Positions 9,897 to 18,631 of a DNA stretch of 64,000 nt are shown piece by piece; the stretch's first letter is position 1; the number at the start of each line of letters is the position of its first letter. The DNA lies in assembly GCA_022600955.1 (NCBI GenBank), contig JAHZJK010000011.1:62001-126000 (forward strand), written 5' to 3'. A program made the translations under genes and the position numbers. The notes under the pieces were generated by a model. That model saw only the letters and a list, made by a program, of their open reading frames with translations. It did no database searches and was not told the DNA's origin. This DNA is from Gammaproteobacteria bacterium (GTDB taxonomy: Bacteria > Pseudomonadota > Gammaproteobacteria > Steroidobacterales > Woeseiaceae).

Positions 9897-11876
9897 CTAG
9901 CTTGCGGTGGGAAGGTCGCTCGATTCTACAATTCGCTTTAGCGGCCCCAGAAAAGACTCGTAATTTTTCCAATGCTCCAGCGCATTACTGTAAAGCGGCT
10001 GCCGGACTTGTTCCGAGCTGGGCGTTGCGACCGCTCGCTTGTTCAAATGAAAGTCCAGGCAAGCATCTTCAAATTTCAGCCCACAGTATCGCAGTACTTC
10101 CTCAACAACCTGAGGAAACTTGTCGACGAGTTCCTCATACTGAACGGTCAGAATCTGCCTTGGTAGCACTGCATGCCAATGATTCATCAGGTCCAGGTAG
10201 TCGTTGTAATACCTGCCAATCGTTTCGAGTTTGTACGAGAATTGGAAACTGTCAGCGAAGAACTGACGGTACTGACTCCAGCCACTTGCCATGGGATTGC
10301 GCCTGATATCGATGATTTTCGCATTCGGGAAAAGCGTTTTGATCAAGCCGATATGTTGAAAATTCTGTGGTGCCTTATCAATGAAATACGGCGCCTGCTT
10401 TCTGTAGGGCCTGGCGTACTCAAGATAGCGCTGCGCCATATCCTGCATCACTCCGGAGCCCAGGTTTTCGATTGAGCGAGGATATTGCTCTTGTTCAGGC
10501 TGGCCCTGACCGTTCAGTGTCCGGACGATCGAAGCGATTTCGTCAAGTTCCTGGGTTGCATCAACCAGGCTATGGCTCGACAGAATTTGCTCAATAAGCG
10601 TGGAACCACTCCGCGGCAGACCAACGACAAATATAGGCGCATCGGCTTCATCGCCGTGTTGATTCCGGGCGGAAAAATACTCCATTGTAAAAAACGACTT
10701 GAGCAAGTCATTCTGGCTGGAATAATGCAGATGCCGAATATCGGCATAACTGCTGTTCGCCGAATCATAGTGCTGAAAACTGCGTTCGAACTCACCCGCA
10801 TCTTCAAACGCTTTTCCTAGCGCGAACTCGACCAACACTTTGTTCAGCGGCGAAAGTTGTTCGTTGCCGAGCAGTGCCCGCATTGCCTCGATTTCGTCAG
10901 CAGAAAACTTGTACGTCTTCAGGTCTGCCAGTTCCCAATAGGCCTGCGCCAGGGTTGCCTCAGATTCAATCGCACGCTGATAGCAGCGCGTAGCTTCTCT
11001 GGTGTCACCGACAGTCTTCAGCACCTTGCCCAAGTGCAACAAGCTCAATGCGCGTTTCGCTGGTACCTCGGTCAACTCGCGATATATCTCGATCGCGTCA
11101 TCGAATTGACTCAGGTTGAACAACAATTCGGCTTTAAGTTCGTATACCTCCAGGACTTCTGGGGCTAGTTCGATCAGCTGCTGACACTGCTCTAACGCCT
11201 CTTGATGCTGTCTGTTCGCGAGCAGAGAATAGGCGTAATCAAGACGCAGGGCCGCATCAGCGGGTCGTGCGTCGATGCAATCAAGCAGCGTAGTCGTGCT
11301 GAATTCAGGATGGCCGAATCGCCTCGCTATTTTCGCCAAGAGCCTAAGTGTATGAACTTCGGTCGGCACCAGTTCCAGTAATTGGCGGCACATCGCGTCT
11401 GCTGTCTGGAAATCACCCGTAGCAAACTTCTGCTCTGCAGCATTCAGTTTCTCGTAAAATGTACGAATCATCTCGTACTGTTTCGATGCGTCTTTACTGG
11501 CGTCAGCTTGCCCGTCCTGCCGCAAACAATCGCTCAGCAGACGCCAACTCTCGATGACTTCAGGCCTTGCGCTTGTCACTTCAGCCAGCAGCTTTATTGC
11601 CTCTCGCGGTTCGTCAGCTCTCATTCGGAGTTTGGCCAATTCGATTTTCGCCGGCATATTGTCTGCATCGTGTTCAAGCAAGGATCGCAGTACGCTGGTT
11701 GCTCCGTCAAAGTCGTCGCGTAGCACATGGCAGCGTGCCAGCAAGAATAATGCGGGCGCCCTGAGAAGGTCGCCTTCGAGAAAGTCGCTCAATGCTTTCT
11801 GCACTTCTAATGCATCGCCCGGCAGCATTGTCTCAAGCTCTTTGAGAGTCTTTTTCCTGTTGTACGCTTCAAGCAT
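9897..11876 (-). CDS. Large TPR-domain sulfotransferase
   Basis: A 659-residue protein with a longer TPR array (about residues 30-320, at least eight repeat-like helix pairs) and a C-terminal sulfotransferase domain. The PAPS loop is VGLPRSGSTLIEQIL (about 418-432) and the 3'-phosphate segment is IRRNPMASGWSQYRQFF. The C-terminal VRQPLYSNALEHW segment is shared with the neighbouring sulfotransferases at 8338 and 19817, so these are paralogues. No good ribosome binding site precedes the ATG at 11876, so the start is less certain. Ninety bases separate it from the upstream oxygenase gene. As with its paralogues, the acceptor is not evident. Confidence 0.9.
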   Translation of the reverse strand: MLEAYNRKKTLKELETMLPGDALEVQKALSDFLEGDLLRAPALFLLARCHVLRDDFDGATSVLRSLLEHDADNMPAKIELAKLRMRADEPREAIKLLAEVTSARPEVIESWRLLSDCLRQDGQADASKDASKQYEMIRTFYEKLNAAEQKFATGDFQTADAMCRQLLELVPTEVHTLRLLAKIARRFGHPEFSTTTLLDCIDARPADAALRLDYAYSLLANRQHQEALEQCQQLIELAPEVLEVYELKAELLFNLSQFDDAIEIYRELTEVPAKRALSLLHLGKVLKTVGDTREATRCYQRAIESEATLAQAYWELADLKTYKFSADEIEAMRALLGNEQLSPLNKVLVEFALGKAFEDAGEFERSFQHYDSANSSYADIRHLHYSSQNDLLKSFFTMEYFSARNQHGDEADAPIFVVGLPRSGSTLIEQILSSHSLVDATQELDEIASIVRTLNGQGQPEQEQYPRSIENLGSGVMQDMAQRYLEYARPYRKQAPYFIDKAPQNFQHIGLIKTLFPNAKIIDIRRNPMASGWSQYRQFFADSFQFSYKLETIGRYYNDYLDLMNHWHAVLPRQILTVQYEELVDKFPQVVEEVLRYCGLKFEDACLDFHLNKRAVATPSSEQVRQPLYSNALEHWKNYESFLGPLKRIVESSDLPTAS

Positions 11877-11966
11877 GTTGGTTTTGGTTCTATCGAGTCA
11901 ATCGGACAATTGTACGTGTGCGGCTGCCAATAGACCAACCGGGAGTCTTCGGGGTTTTATCCTCGC

Positions 11967-12560
11967 CTAGCGAGAATTCGACTGAAGTGCATCTGGCTGA
12001 ATAAAGTCAATCCACCCCGTGAATATCATCTTTTCATGCGTTTCGGAGACGACGCCCCGATGCAAATGAGTCATATCACTCGGCCAGATTATCAAGTCGC
12101 CCTTTACGCATTCGGTGGTCAGCTCCTGGTGCGGGAATTCCGTTCCCCCATTGGGCGTATCGGTCAGATATACCATCCAGACGAGCGCACGATGGGCGTA
12201 CTGAATACTATCTCGCTCGCAATGTATCGCGGGGTAGCCACCGCCTGCCGGATATTTTTGAAGGCTCGAAAACTTTGAATACCCGACAGGGCCCATTCCT
12301 GTCGCACCCGCACCAATATAGTATTTTTCAATGTATTCGCCGACATGCGTTTTTAGCAATTCGAAAAACGGTTCGAAGCTCCCGTACAGCTCGATGGGAA
12401 CACACAGGTCCATCGAATCCTTCATGCTTTTGTCGATCCTCGGGTTTTCACCCAGCCTGCCAGGCTGTGCAAGGTGCACATTTTTGTCGTAGAGCCCGAT
12501 TATCTTGTCACAGAGTTCGGTATCAATTTTGTAGATTTCAATAAATGTCTTGAGACTCAT
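11967..12560 (-). CDS. 2OG-Fe(II) oxygenase with an HxE metal motif
   Basis: A 197-residue oxygenase of the prolyl-hydroxylase-like group. The first metal pair reads His113-Cys-Glu115 (AIHCERDS) rather than the usual HxD. The distal histidine is His165 or His167 in DMTHLHRGVV, and Lys177 in SETHEKMIFTGW may hold the co-substrate. The signature TPNGGTEFPHQ between the metal sites is typical of P4H-like enzymes. The ATG at 12560 has the strong ribosome binding site AGGTGG and a candidate TATAAT box 25 bases upstream. It lies between sulfotransferase genes on the same strand, which suggests joint action on one substrate. Confidence 0.85.
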   Translation of the reverse strand: MSLKTFIEIYKIDTELCDKIIGLYDKNVHLAQPGRLGENPRIDKSMKDSMDLCVPIELYGSFEPFFELLKTHVGEYIEKYYIGAGATGMGPVGYSKFSSLQKYPAGGGYPAIHCERDSIQYAHRALVWMVYLTDTPNGGTEFPHQELTTECVKGDLIIWPSDMTHLHRGVVSETHEKMIFTGWIDFIQPDALQSNSR

Positions 12561-12585
12561 ATACCACCTTTTCGACGCACGAAAA

Positions 12586-12591
12586 ATTATA
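12586..12591 (-). promoter_or_regulatory. Candidate -10 box upstream of the HxE oxygenase gene
   Basis: On the minus strand the bases read TATAAT, 25 bases before the ATG at 12560, leaving a short leader that contains AGGTGG. No convincing -35 hexamer is present at the usual spacing, so an activator may be needed. Confidence 0.35.
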
Positions 12592-12631
12592 CACCATGGT
12601 CAACGAGCCGATATTCGAGTCGGCTGCAGCA

Positions 12632-13684
12632 CTAGCCAAATTGACGCATGCTGGTACTAACAAGTTCGCACTGATTGGCGAGCTCGTCGAGCCACATCAG
12701 AGCCGCCTTAATCTCCGCTCCGAATGTCGACCGCGATTGGGCCAGAATCGCGGCGCGGGTCTGAGCATTGTATTGAACCTCAGGAGCTTTCGAATAGGTC
12801 TGCATCACTGAACTCTGTACAGCACTTTCGATAACGCTTTCTGAGGCGGGTATCTTGAGAAAGTCCAATACCCGCGCGAGGGAATCAGCCGGAGTGGCAA
12901 TCAGGGTTTCAAATTCCAATGCCTCGATTTGTCCGGGGAACGCCTCAAGAGATTGAGTAGCGCTGGTTGTTTCGCTCAGCCAGCTCAACGCAGCCAACTG
13001 CCCCAGATTAAGCTCACTCAATCGAATATCGAGATCGGTTTTCTGCCGCAGGCGTTGTATTCGCAGTTTTGCAAATCCCTTCAGGTCTACAACCGCGTTT
13101 TCGCCCGCAAGCAACGTCGCAATATGGGTTTCTACGCGATTGAAGACGAATATGGATCTGGTGCTCGGCTCTGCGGATTGAAAAACGGGCAGCAAGTCGG
13201 TGCAAATACTGGTCGCCTTGATCACCGTATGGGACGCACCGCGGCTCCACAATTTTGAGAGCGTTTTCAAGTACTTCAGATGCGATTTCCGACTAACAAA
13301 TGAGCGGCCCTCGTCAGCGTCGGCAAAATCTTGTGCGAGCGACCGCAATGGCAATGGTTCACGCAGACTCTGCGTATTGCCAGCAAAACCTGCCAGGCGA
13401 GACAAAAGGGTCGAGCCACAATGGCCAACGTGAAATACAAGACTCACCGGTTTCGCTACAGGTGTCGGGTCGATGACTTCCGTAACCTCTTGCCAGGGGA
13501 TCCAGGCACCCTGTGTCGTTTCGCTCAATACTCGCTGGTCCAGAAAACTGGCGGCCTCGACTTTCGCCTTGGGCAGCTCTACGAGTAGTAGCTGGTCGTT
13601 GATAAGATCGAGTTGGTGAGGAAAAATTTCGGGTCGCTGAGCCAGCCTGTCAAGCCAGGCATTCGACATATTTGCTGTACTCAT
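12632..13684 (-). CDS. Sulfotransferase-like protein without TPRs
   Basis: About 350 residues. The P-loop-like phosphosulfate site reads FHVGHCGSTLLSRL (about residues 84-97 from this start), in the position and context of the sulfotransferase 5'-PSB. The 3'-phosphate region may be FVFNRVETHIATLL. The protein lacks the TPR array of its three neighbours and is only distantly related to them. Starts at GTG 13729 and ATG 13684 are both possible; neither has a good ribosome binding site and the ATG is used here. The family is well supported, activity less so because the loop departs from the PRSGT consensus. Confidence 0.75.
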   Translation of the reverse strand: MSTANMSNAWLDRLAQRPEIFPHQLDLINDQLLLVELPKAKVEAASFLDQRVLSETTQGAWIPWQEVTEVIDPTPVAKPVSLVFHVGHCGSTLLSRLAGFAGNTQSLREPLPLRSLAQDFADADEGRSFVSRKSHLKYLKTLSKLWSRGASHTVIKATSICTDLLPVFQSAEPSTRSIFVFNRVETHIATLLAGENAVVDLKGFAKLRIQRLRQKTDLDIRLSELNLGQLAALSWLSETTSATQSLEAFPGQIEALEFETLIATPADSLARVLDFLKIPASESVIESAVQSSVMQTYSKAPEVQYNAQTRAAILAQSRSTFGAEIKAALMWLDELANQCELVSTSMRQFG

Positions 13685-13830
13685 GCTTGGTTCATCTCTA
13701 TATACTTTCGCGAAAACATCGTCAGTCACTCATTGTACGTCAGATAAATCGGCCATGAAGAAAGACTGCGATTTCCATTGGTAGTAAACTGGAACGAGCT
13801 CTTGGACAGAATTATAGCGACGTACAAATC

Positions 13831-14496
13831 ATGATACTGGAAATCCCTGACTTTCTTGGCCGCATAGATACCCGGCGTTTACGACGAATTGCTGCGGAGG
13901 CAAACTTTGTCAATGGCCGATTGACCAATCCGCACAACGAAACGAAAGACAACCAGCAGATTGACCACACCGTACCTGGCTATCAGGAATCGAGTCAGAT
14001 CGTGATGAGCGCACTTACTCGTCATGAAGCCGTGCGCGAATTTGCAATGCCGAACAGGATAGCGCCTCCTTTGCTGTGCAAGTATGACGTCGGAATGGCC
14101 TACGGCGCTCACTTCGACGTCGCTTTGCTGCCGCTGCCAGAACTTCAATCGCTGCTGCGTTCTGACCTGTCAGCCACTCTCTTTCTGAATGACCCGGATA
14201 GTTACGACGGTGGGGAGCTGGTTCTGCAACTGGAAAGCCGAAAGGTACCGATCAAGCTGCCTGCCGGCGGTCTGGTTGTCTACCCGTCGACGATGCTGCA
14301 CGAAGTAACGGAAGTTACGCGCGGCCAACGCCTGGTTGCGATTACCTTTATTGAAAGCAAGATCATTGATGAACGCAAACGCCATATGATCTATACGCTT
14401 GGCGAAGTGTCGGCGCTGGAAGGCATGAGCATGAAACCCGAGAATCGAATGCTTCTTGATCTGGTACGACATAATCTGATTCGTATGTGGTCCTGA
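13831..14496 (+). CDS. PKHD-type 2OG-Fe(II) hydroxylase (PiuC/YbiX family)
   Basis: A 221-residue Fe(II) dioxygenase of the PKHD group. Metal ligands are His94 and Asp96 in YGAHFDVAL and His157 in STMLHEVTEV; Arg167 in RGQRLVAITF should bind 2-oxoglutarate. The length and the tail LLDLVRHNLIRMW match PiuC/YbiX proteins, which are often found next to TonB-dependent receptor genes and linked to iron acquisition. Here the nearest receptor is 7 kb away. The gene diverges from the sulfotransferase-like gene at 12632, with about 150 bases between the starts. The substrate of this family is not firmly known. Confidence 0.9.
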   Translation: MILEIPDFLGRIDTRRLRRIAAEANFVNGRLTNPHNETKDNQQIDHTVPGYQESSQIVMSALTRHEAVREFAMPNRIAPPLLCKYDVGMAYGAHFDVALLPLPELQSLLRSDLSATLFLNDPDSYDGGELVLQLESRKVPIKLPAGGLVVYPSTMLHEVTEVTRGQRLVAITFIESKIIDERKRHMIYTLGEVSALEGMSMKPENRMLLDLVRHNLIRMWS

Positions 14497-14515
14497 TCGA
14501 GGCAAAACTTCGGTT

Positions 14516-15301
14516 TTAGTCCGCGACCCCGCCATTGCCTGAAAAGTACGCGACCAGCACGTCGTCCAGCAACGGACCCCAGTTGCGCCAATCATGTCCC
14601 TCGCTCACTTCGATGAAACTGAGTTCGTATCCTTTGCTAGCCAGCAGACGCCTGAATCTCCTGACGGCTTTCGTGTTGTCGTTCTTCGTGCCTACACTCA
14701 AGAATATCTTCAGGGGCAAGGTCTCTGATTGCTCATACAGCTCACGTACAACATCGACGTGATCGCCACTCGCGGGTGACTGCATGGCGATACCGGCAAA
14801 GTACCTGGAAAGCATGAGTCCAAAGCAAGCGCTATTCAGACCACCGAACGACAACCCTAATATGACCCGATGGTCGCGTGACGAACTCACAGGCTGCTCA
14901 TTGCTGATGGTTGGAATGAGTTCGTTCGCAAAAAAGTCAGCGAAGTCCGTGTTGCACATGAACTGTTTGGTGCGGCGGTTTTCCGTCGGCCTGTCTGGGT
15001 TGCGGCTGTCCAGAAACACGACTATCACTGGATCGATTATCCCTGCACTGATTGATCGGTCCAACACGGCCTTCATCCCGCCTGGCTCCAGGTACCACTG
15101 TCCGTCTGTTACATACAGAGTAGGTAAGGATTGCTGCGCAGATATTCCGGCCGGCCGGTATACCCTGTACTGCAAATCGTAGCCCAGGATTGAGCTTGAA
15201 ATTCGCTGGTTATCACCAAGACTGCCCTCAGAGGCAACAGCAGAGCAGCCGAGAAAGAGCAAAACCTGAAGGAAAAGAGACTGCCACCTCAGGGTGTACA
15301 T
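14516..15301 (-). CDS. Exported esterase D-like alpha/beta hydrolase
   Basis: A 261-residue protein with a signal peptide (hydrophobic 8-20, then SAVASEGS) and an enterochelin-esterase/esterase D-like fold. The nucleophile elbow is GLSFGGLNS with Ser as nucleophile, and the likely catalytic His is in SEGHDWRNWG near the C-terminus. Early in the sequence LPTLYVTDGQWYL matches the strand and loop preceding the active site in this family. It ends 19 bases from the PKHD gene and faces it. The protein is probably periplasmic and hydrolyses an ester or peptide; the substrate is unknown. Confidence 0.85.
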   Translation of the reverse strand: MYTLRWQSLFLQVLLFLGCSAVASEGSLGDNQRISSSILGYDLQYRVYRPAGISAQQSLPTLYVTDGQWYLEPGGMKAVLDRSISAGIIDPVIVVFLDSRNPDRPTENRRTKQFMCNTDFADFFANELIPTISNEQPVSSSRDHRVILGLSFGGLNSACFGLMLSRYFAGIAMQSPASGDHVDVVRELYEQSETLPLKIFLSVGTKNDNTKAVRRFRRLLASKGYELSFIEVSEGHDWRNWGPLLDDVLVAYFSGNGGVAD

Positions 15302-15313
15302 CTTCGGTGCCGG

Positions 15314-15799
15314 TTATCGTACGCGTTTTACACGCGTTGACTTGCCACCTTCTGCCACAAGGAAAAATGAACTCATGATTCCCGATTTTATTCTCGCCTC
15401 AAACGGAGCTTTCAACTTCCAGCTGCTACCGTTCGTTTGCTTCCAGACCGCACCATCTTCCGTATAGAAATAATGTAGCTGTCTGCCAACTTTGTGTACT
15501 TTGACAATCGTAACCATTACTTCGTCAACCGACACCTCCGGCTCAGACGTCTTGCTTCCAAAGCTGTCTTTTTGGACTTGTTCTAAATCCTGCTGATTGA
15601 AAACACCGCCGTCGGCAACCGTGTCATAGCACAGTAGACGCGCTGATTTAGCCTCGATTTTTTGACAGCCCTGCGCGTCGGTGACATTGACTGGTTCTTC
15701 GGCCGATGCTGGCAGGAGGAGAACCTGCGACGCCAGAACACCGAGTAACAACGATCGCCTGAACATCGGCCAAAAAGGGCCTTTTTGTGATAATTTCAT
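15314..15799 (-). CDS. Small exported protein of unknown function
   Basis: A 161-residue protein starting at the ATG at 15799, which has AGGAAG nine bases upstream. A longer frame starts at 15844 but lacks a site. A signal peptide ends near LLPASAEEP. The mature part has a motif ARLLCYDTV near residue 55, similar to the ARLxCYD motif of several exported gammaproteobacterial proteins, and a basic C-terminus ending TRVKRVR. It lies 12 bases upstream of the esterase gene on the same strand and diverges from the first DUF547 gene. I do not recognise a family with a known function. Confidence 0.7.
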   Translation of the reverse strand: MKLSQKGPFWPMFRRSLLLGVLASQVLLLPASAEEPVNVTDAQGCQKIEAKSARLLCYDTVADGGVFNQQDLEQVQKDSFGSKTSEPEVSVDEVMVTIVKVHKVGRQLHYFYTEDGAVWKQTNGSSWKLKAPFEARIKSGIMSSFFLVAEGGKSTRVKRVR

Positions 15800-15967
15800 A
15801 GTGAATTTTCTTCCTGGTTCATTGTCTAATTTTGCGTCGAACAATCACCTCTAGTCAACAAGTATAAACAGCCGGAAATAGGCATCAGACGTGGTTGAAA
15901 TCGACCAAAACTCCACATGATTTAAGATTAGATTCTGTGTTGTAATTGTGATTACTGTAAGGGAGTA

Positions 15968-17188
15968 ATGATAGTGAAATACATTGGATTGGCGACTCTG
16001 ATCGCTTGCGGTTTGCTGGGAACTTATCACACGGCGCATGGCGCTTTGTCAGAAGTACCTGAACAATTTCAGGGATATGATGACGAATCGGAATTTGTCA
16101 TCGATTACGGTGATCTCACAGCCCTGCTGAAAACGGTGGTAGTGGATGTGGGGCGATCAACTCGTCGCGTTGCAGCTCCCGGTGCGGATGTAACCGGTAC
16201 CCGAATGAAGACAAAGGTCAAGATGACCGCCAATGAAGGCAATCGCTTCTATTTCAAAACGTTCAAGAATGAAGAGGCAAGCCAGGAATTTCTGCGCGAG
16301 ATTCAGGCCAGCCTGGAACAGTTGCCGTCCGAAGCGCCACTTAAACACTTTTCACGTGACGAGCAGTTAGCCTATTGGCTGAACTTGTACAACGTGACGG
16401 TTCTGAATGAAGTTGTCGCGATATACCCGAAGAAGAATCTCAAGAAGATTTCTCGTGGCAAGAAGTCTATTTTCGAACAGAAATTGCTCAATGTTGCTGG
16501 TGTACCGCTAAGTTTGAACGATATTCAGTACACTATTCTGACTCAAAACTATGACGGCAACCCGCTGATAATGTATGGCTTGTATCAGGGCATCATTGGC
16601 GGCCCGAACATTCGCAAGACTGCTTATGTCGGTAGTGACGTCTATCGGGCTCTGACAGACAATGCGCGCGAATTCGTCAACTCCAACCGCGGCACATATG
16701 CAAAATATGAAGGTGAATTCCGGGCGTCAAGCTTCTATGACCGGAATAAGGTCTACTTTCCAAACTTTACTGCGGATCTGACGCAACATCTTTCGACGTA
16801 TCTCCAGGGCAGCATGCTGACCAAACTTGAGACAGCCACCAAGATCAAGGCGAACATTGACGACTGGTCTGTGAACGACCTGGGAGGAAGCCAACGGAGA
16901 ATCGGTGGAAGCCTTGCGACAAGCAGAGCCGCATTGCTGGACTCTGTTAAGGGAACGACGCCAGCGGACGGAGGCGGTGTCATGGGAGCTGCCGTCGGCG
17001 CTGGCTCCAGTTCCATGGCAGCCAAAGGCCAGCGCATTAGTCGCATCGACCCTGGTTTACTCGCGATTCTTCATGAGATCAATGACAAGCGTCTGGCAGA
17101 AAACCAGCGCAATGCCAGCGTCTCAATTGAAGAGCTTGAGGACGATGACGTCAAGACTGACTCTGCAACCAGTTCGGAAGAACAATAA
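15968..17188 (+). CDS. Exported DUF547 protein, copy 1
   Basis: A 406-residue protein with a signal peptide (residues 1-26, ending AHGA) and a DUF547 domain at about 60-290. The domain signature is DEQLAYWLNLYNVTVLNE (about residue 133), followed by PLSLNDIQYTIL and YGLYQGIIGGPNIR. The C-terminal 100 residues are glycine/alanine-rich, then acidic. AAGGGAG precedes the ATG. DUF547 proteins are usually periplasmic; some show weak similarity to papain-like or transglutaminase folds, but no function is established. It is the first of three adjacent paralogues on this strand. Confidence 0.85.
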   Translation: MIVKYIGLATLIACGLLGTYHTAHGALSEVPEQFQGYDDESEFVIDYGDLTALLKTVVVDVGRSTRRVAAPGADVTGTRMKTKVKMTANEGNRFYFKTFKNEEASQEFLREIQASLEQLPSEAPLKHFSRDEQLAYWLNLYNVTVLNEVVAIYPKKNLKKISRGKKSIFEQKLLNVAGVPLSLNDIQYTILTQNYDGNPLIMYGLYQGIIGGPNIRKTAYVGSDVYRALTDNAREFVNSNRGTYAKYEGEFRASSFYDRNKVYFPNFTADLTQHLSTYLQGSMLTKLETATKIKANIDDWSVNDLGGSQRRIGGSLATSRAALLDSVKGTTPADGGGVMGAAVGAGSSSMAAKGQRISRIDPGLLAILHEINDKRLAENQRNASVSIEELEDDDVKTDSATSSEEQ

Positions 17189-17242
17189 GCCGGCTAACAA
17201 CCTGCTTGCAGCACCCACTATCGACTGGTGCCGTGATTGAAT

Positions 17243-17293
17243 CAGCCGGGACCCACTGTGCGGTCCCGGCTGGCAACCTGGTTTCGCGCCAGG
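17243..17293 (+). terminator. Double hairpin after DUF547 copy 1
   Basis: Two stem-loops follow the stop at 17188. The first pairs 17243-17253 with 17262-17272 (eleven base pairs, CAGCCGGGACC). The second pairs CCTGG at 17277-17281 with CCAGG at 17289-17293. A proper T-run is missing, so this may slow or end transcription inefficiently or stabilise the upstream mRNA. Confidence 0.5.
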
Positions 17294-17390
17294 CTTTGGT
17301 CTGAATTACTTTACTTTTCCGTAATTTAGACAATCTATTGAACTCCGCCTCGTTACCCGCCTCTAATCACTCAGGAGCGTATAGCTACTC

Positions 17391-17414
17391 ACCTGTTTAG
17401 CTCTTTAAACAGGT
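17391..17414 (+). promoter_or_regulatory. Inverted repeat in the leader of DUF547 copy 2
   Basis: ACCTGTTTA at 17391-17399 and TAAACAGGT at 17406-17414 form a perfect nine-base inverted repeat with a six-base spacer, 23 bases before the ATG at 17438 and just before its GGGGAGG ribosome binding site. It could be an operator or an mRNA hairpin that controls translation. Confidence 0.5.
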
Positions 17415-17437
17415 ATTCAGAGCGCGGGGAGGCGACG

Positions 17438-18613
17438 ATGATCAAACAGTTTGGTACCGCAATAATTATTTCTTGTGTATTGCTATTTGGCAGCAACGCT
17501 GCGATAGCCGCTGCGTCGGATGTCCCGGAACCATTTCGCGGCTTTGATGACGATTCCAAATATCGGTTCGGTTATGCAGATTTAACGGCCATGCTGGACG
17601 CTGTTGTGGCGGATGTCGGTCGCTCAAATCGGATGAAAGCCCCTCAGGTCAAGAGCCAGACCGGGACACGCATGACGGCCAAGGTCAATCGGGCAACCGT
17701 CAATGAAGGCAATCGTTTTTACTTTGAAACTTTTGAAAACGATCCGGCGAACAAACAGCGACTTGAGGCTATTCAACAAAACCTTGAGAATTCCACTAGT
17801 GAGATTCCTCTCGAGAAATTCAGCCGTGATGAGCAGCTGGCGTTCTGGCTGAATCTCTACAACGCCACGATCCTGAATGAGATCACCAAGATCTATCCGC
17901 AGCGAAATCTCAAGAAGGCGTTGTTTGGAAAAAACTCTATTCTGGATAAAAAATTGCTCACGGTCGAAGGTGTGTCGTTAAGTTTGAACGATATCCAGCA
18001 CACGATATTGAAAGAGAATTACGACCGTGACCCATTGGTCATCTACGGTCTCCATCAGGGCATTATCGGCTCACCCAATATTCGTCGAAGCGCTTACACA
18101 GGCGCGAATGTATATGCCGCACTGGAAGAGAACGCCATTTTATTTATCAACTCAAATCGCGGCACAATTAGCAGAAATTCCAAGACATTTCGTGTCTCCA
18201 GTTTTTACGAGCGCAACGAGGAGTTCTTCCCTAATTTCACGGTCGACCTGAGTTCGCATCTCCTGAAGTACCTGGACGGAGAAGAGCATGCTGCGTTGCA
18301 GGTTGCGTCCAAAATAAAGCCGGATATCAACGACTGGACGGTGACGGACCTTGGCGGGACGCGCCGCGAGATAAGCGGCAGCTTTTCAGGCAATAGTGCG
18401 GCTTTGATGGGTGCGGTCAGCGGCGCCTCATCCAGCAACTACGGCGGTGCTGCCGCGGCTACTGGCGCAGCGTCGAGCGGTGGCATTAGTTCTGCTGTAG
18501 CGAGGCAGGTGCAGGAGAAAACCGGAAAGAGTACAGAGCCCGAAGAGGAAGAAGAGGAGGCTCCGGATGATCCGGAAGCAGCTCCCCAATCCGACGATAA
18601 CCAAACCAATTAG
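17438..18613 (+). CDS. Exported DUF547 protein, copy 2
   Basis: A 391-residue paralogue of copies 1 and 3, with a signal peptide (ending near AIAAASD) and the DUF547 domain at about 55-290. Signature segments include DEQLAFWLNLYNATILNE, SLNDIQHTILKENY and YGLHQGIIGSPNIRR. The C-terminus is alanine/glycine-rich and then strongly acidic, with a run of seven glutamates broken once. The ATG has the strong site GGGGAGG. The gene stands 250 bases after copy 1 and has its own leader with an inverted repeat, so it may be expressed separately. Copy 3 starts only 18 bases downstream. The function is unknown. Confidence 0.85.
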   Translation: MIKQFGTAIIISCVLLFGSNAAIAAASDVPEPFRGFDDDSKYRFGYADLTAMLDAVVADVGRSNRMKAPQVKSQTGTRMTAKVNRATVNEGNRFYFETFENDPANKQRLEAIQQNLENSTSEIPLEKFSRDEQLAFWLNLYNATILNEITKIYPQRNLKKALFGKNSILDKKLLTVEGVSLSLNDIQHTILKENYDRDPLVIYGLHQGIIGSPNIRRSAYTGANVYAALEENAILFINSNRGTISRNSKTFRVSSFYERNEEFFPNFTVDLSSHLLKYLDGEEHAALQVASKIKPDINDWTVTDLGGTRREISGSFSGNSAALMGAVSGASSSNYGGAAAATGAASSGGISSAVARQVQEKTGKSTEPEEEEEEAPDDPEAAPQSDDNQTN

Positions 18614-18631
18614 ACGCAAGAGAATAAGCGT

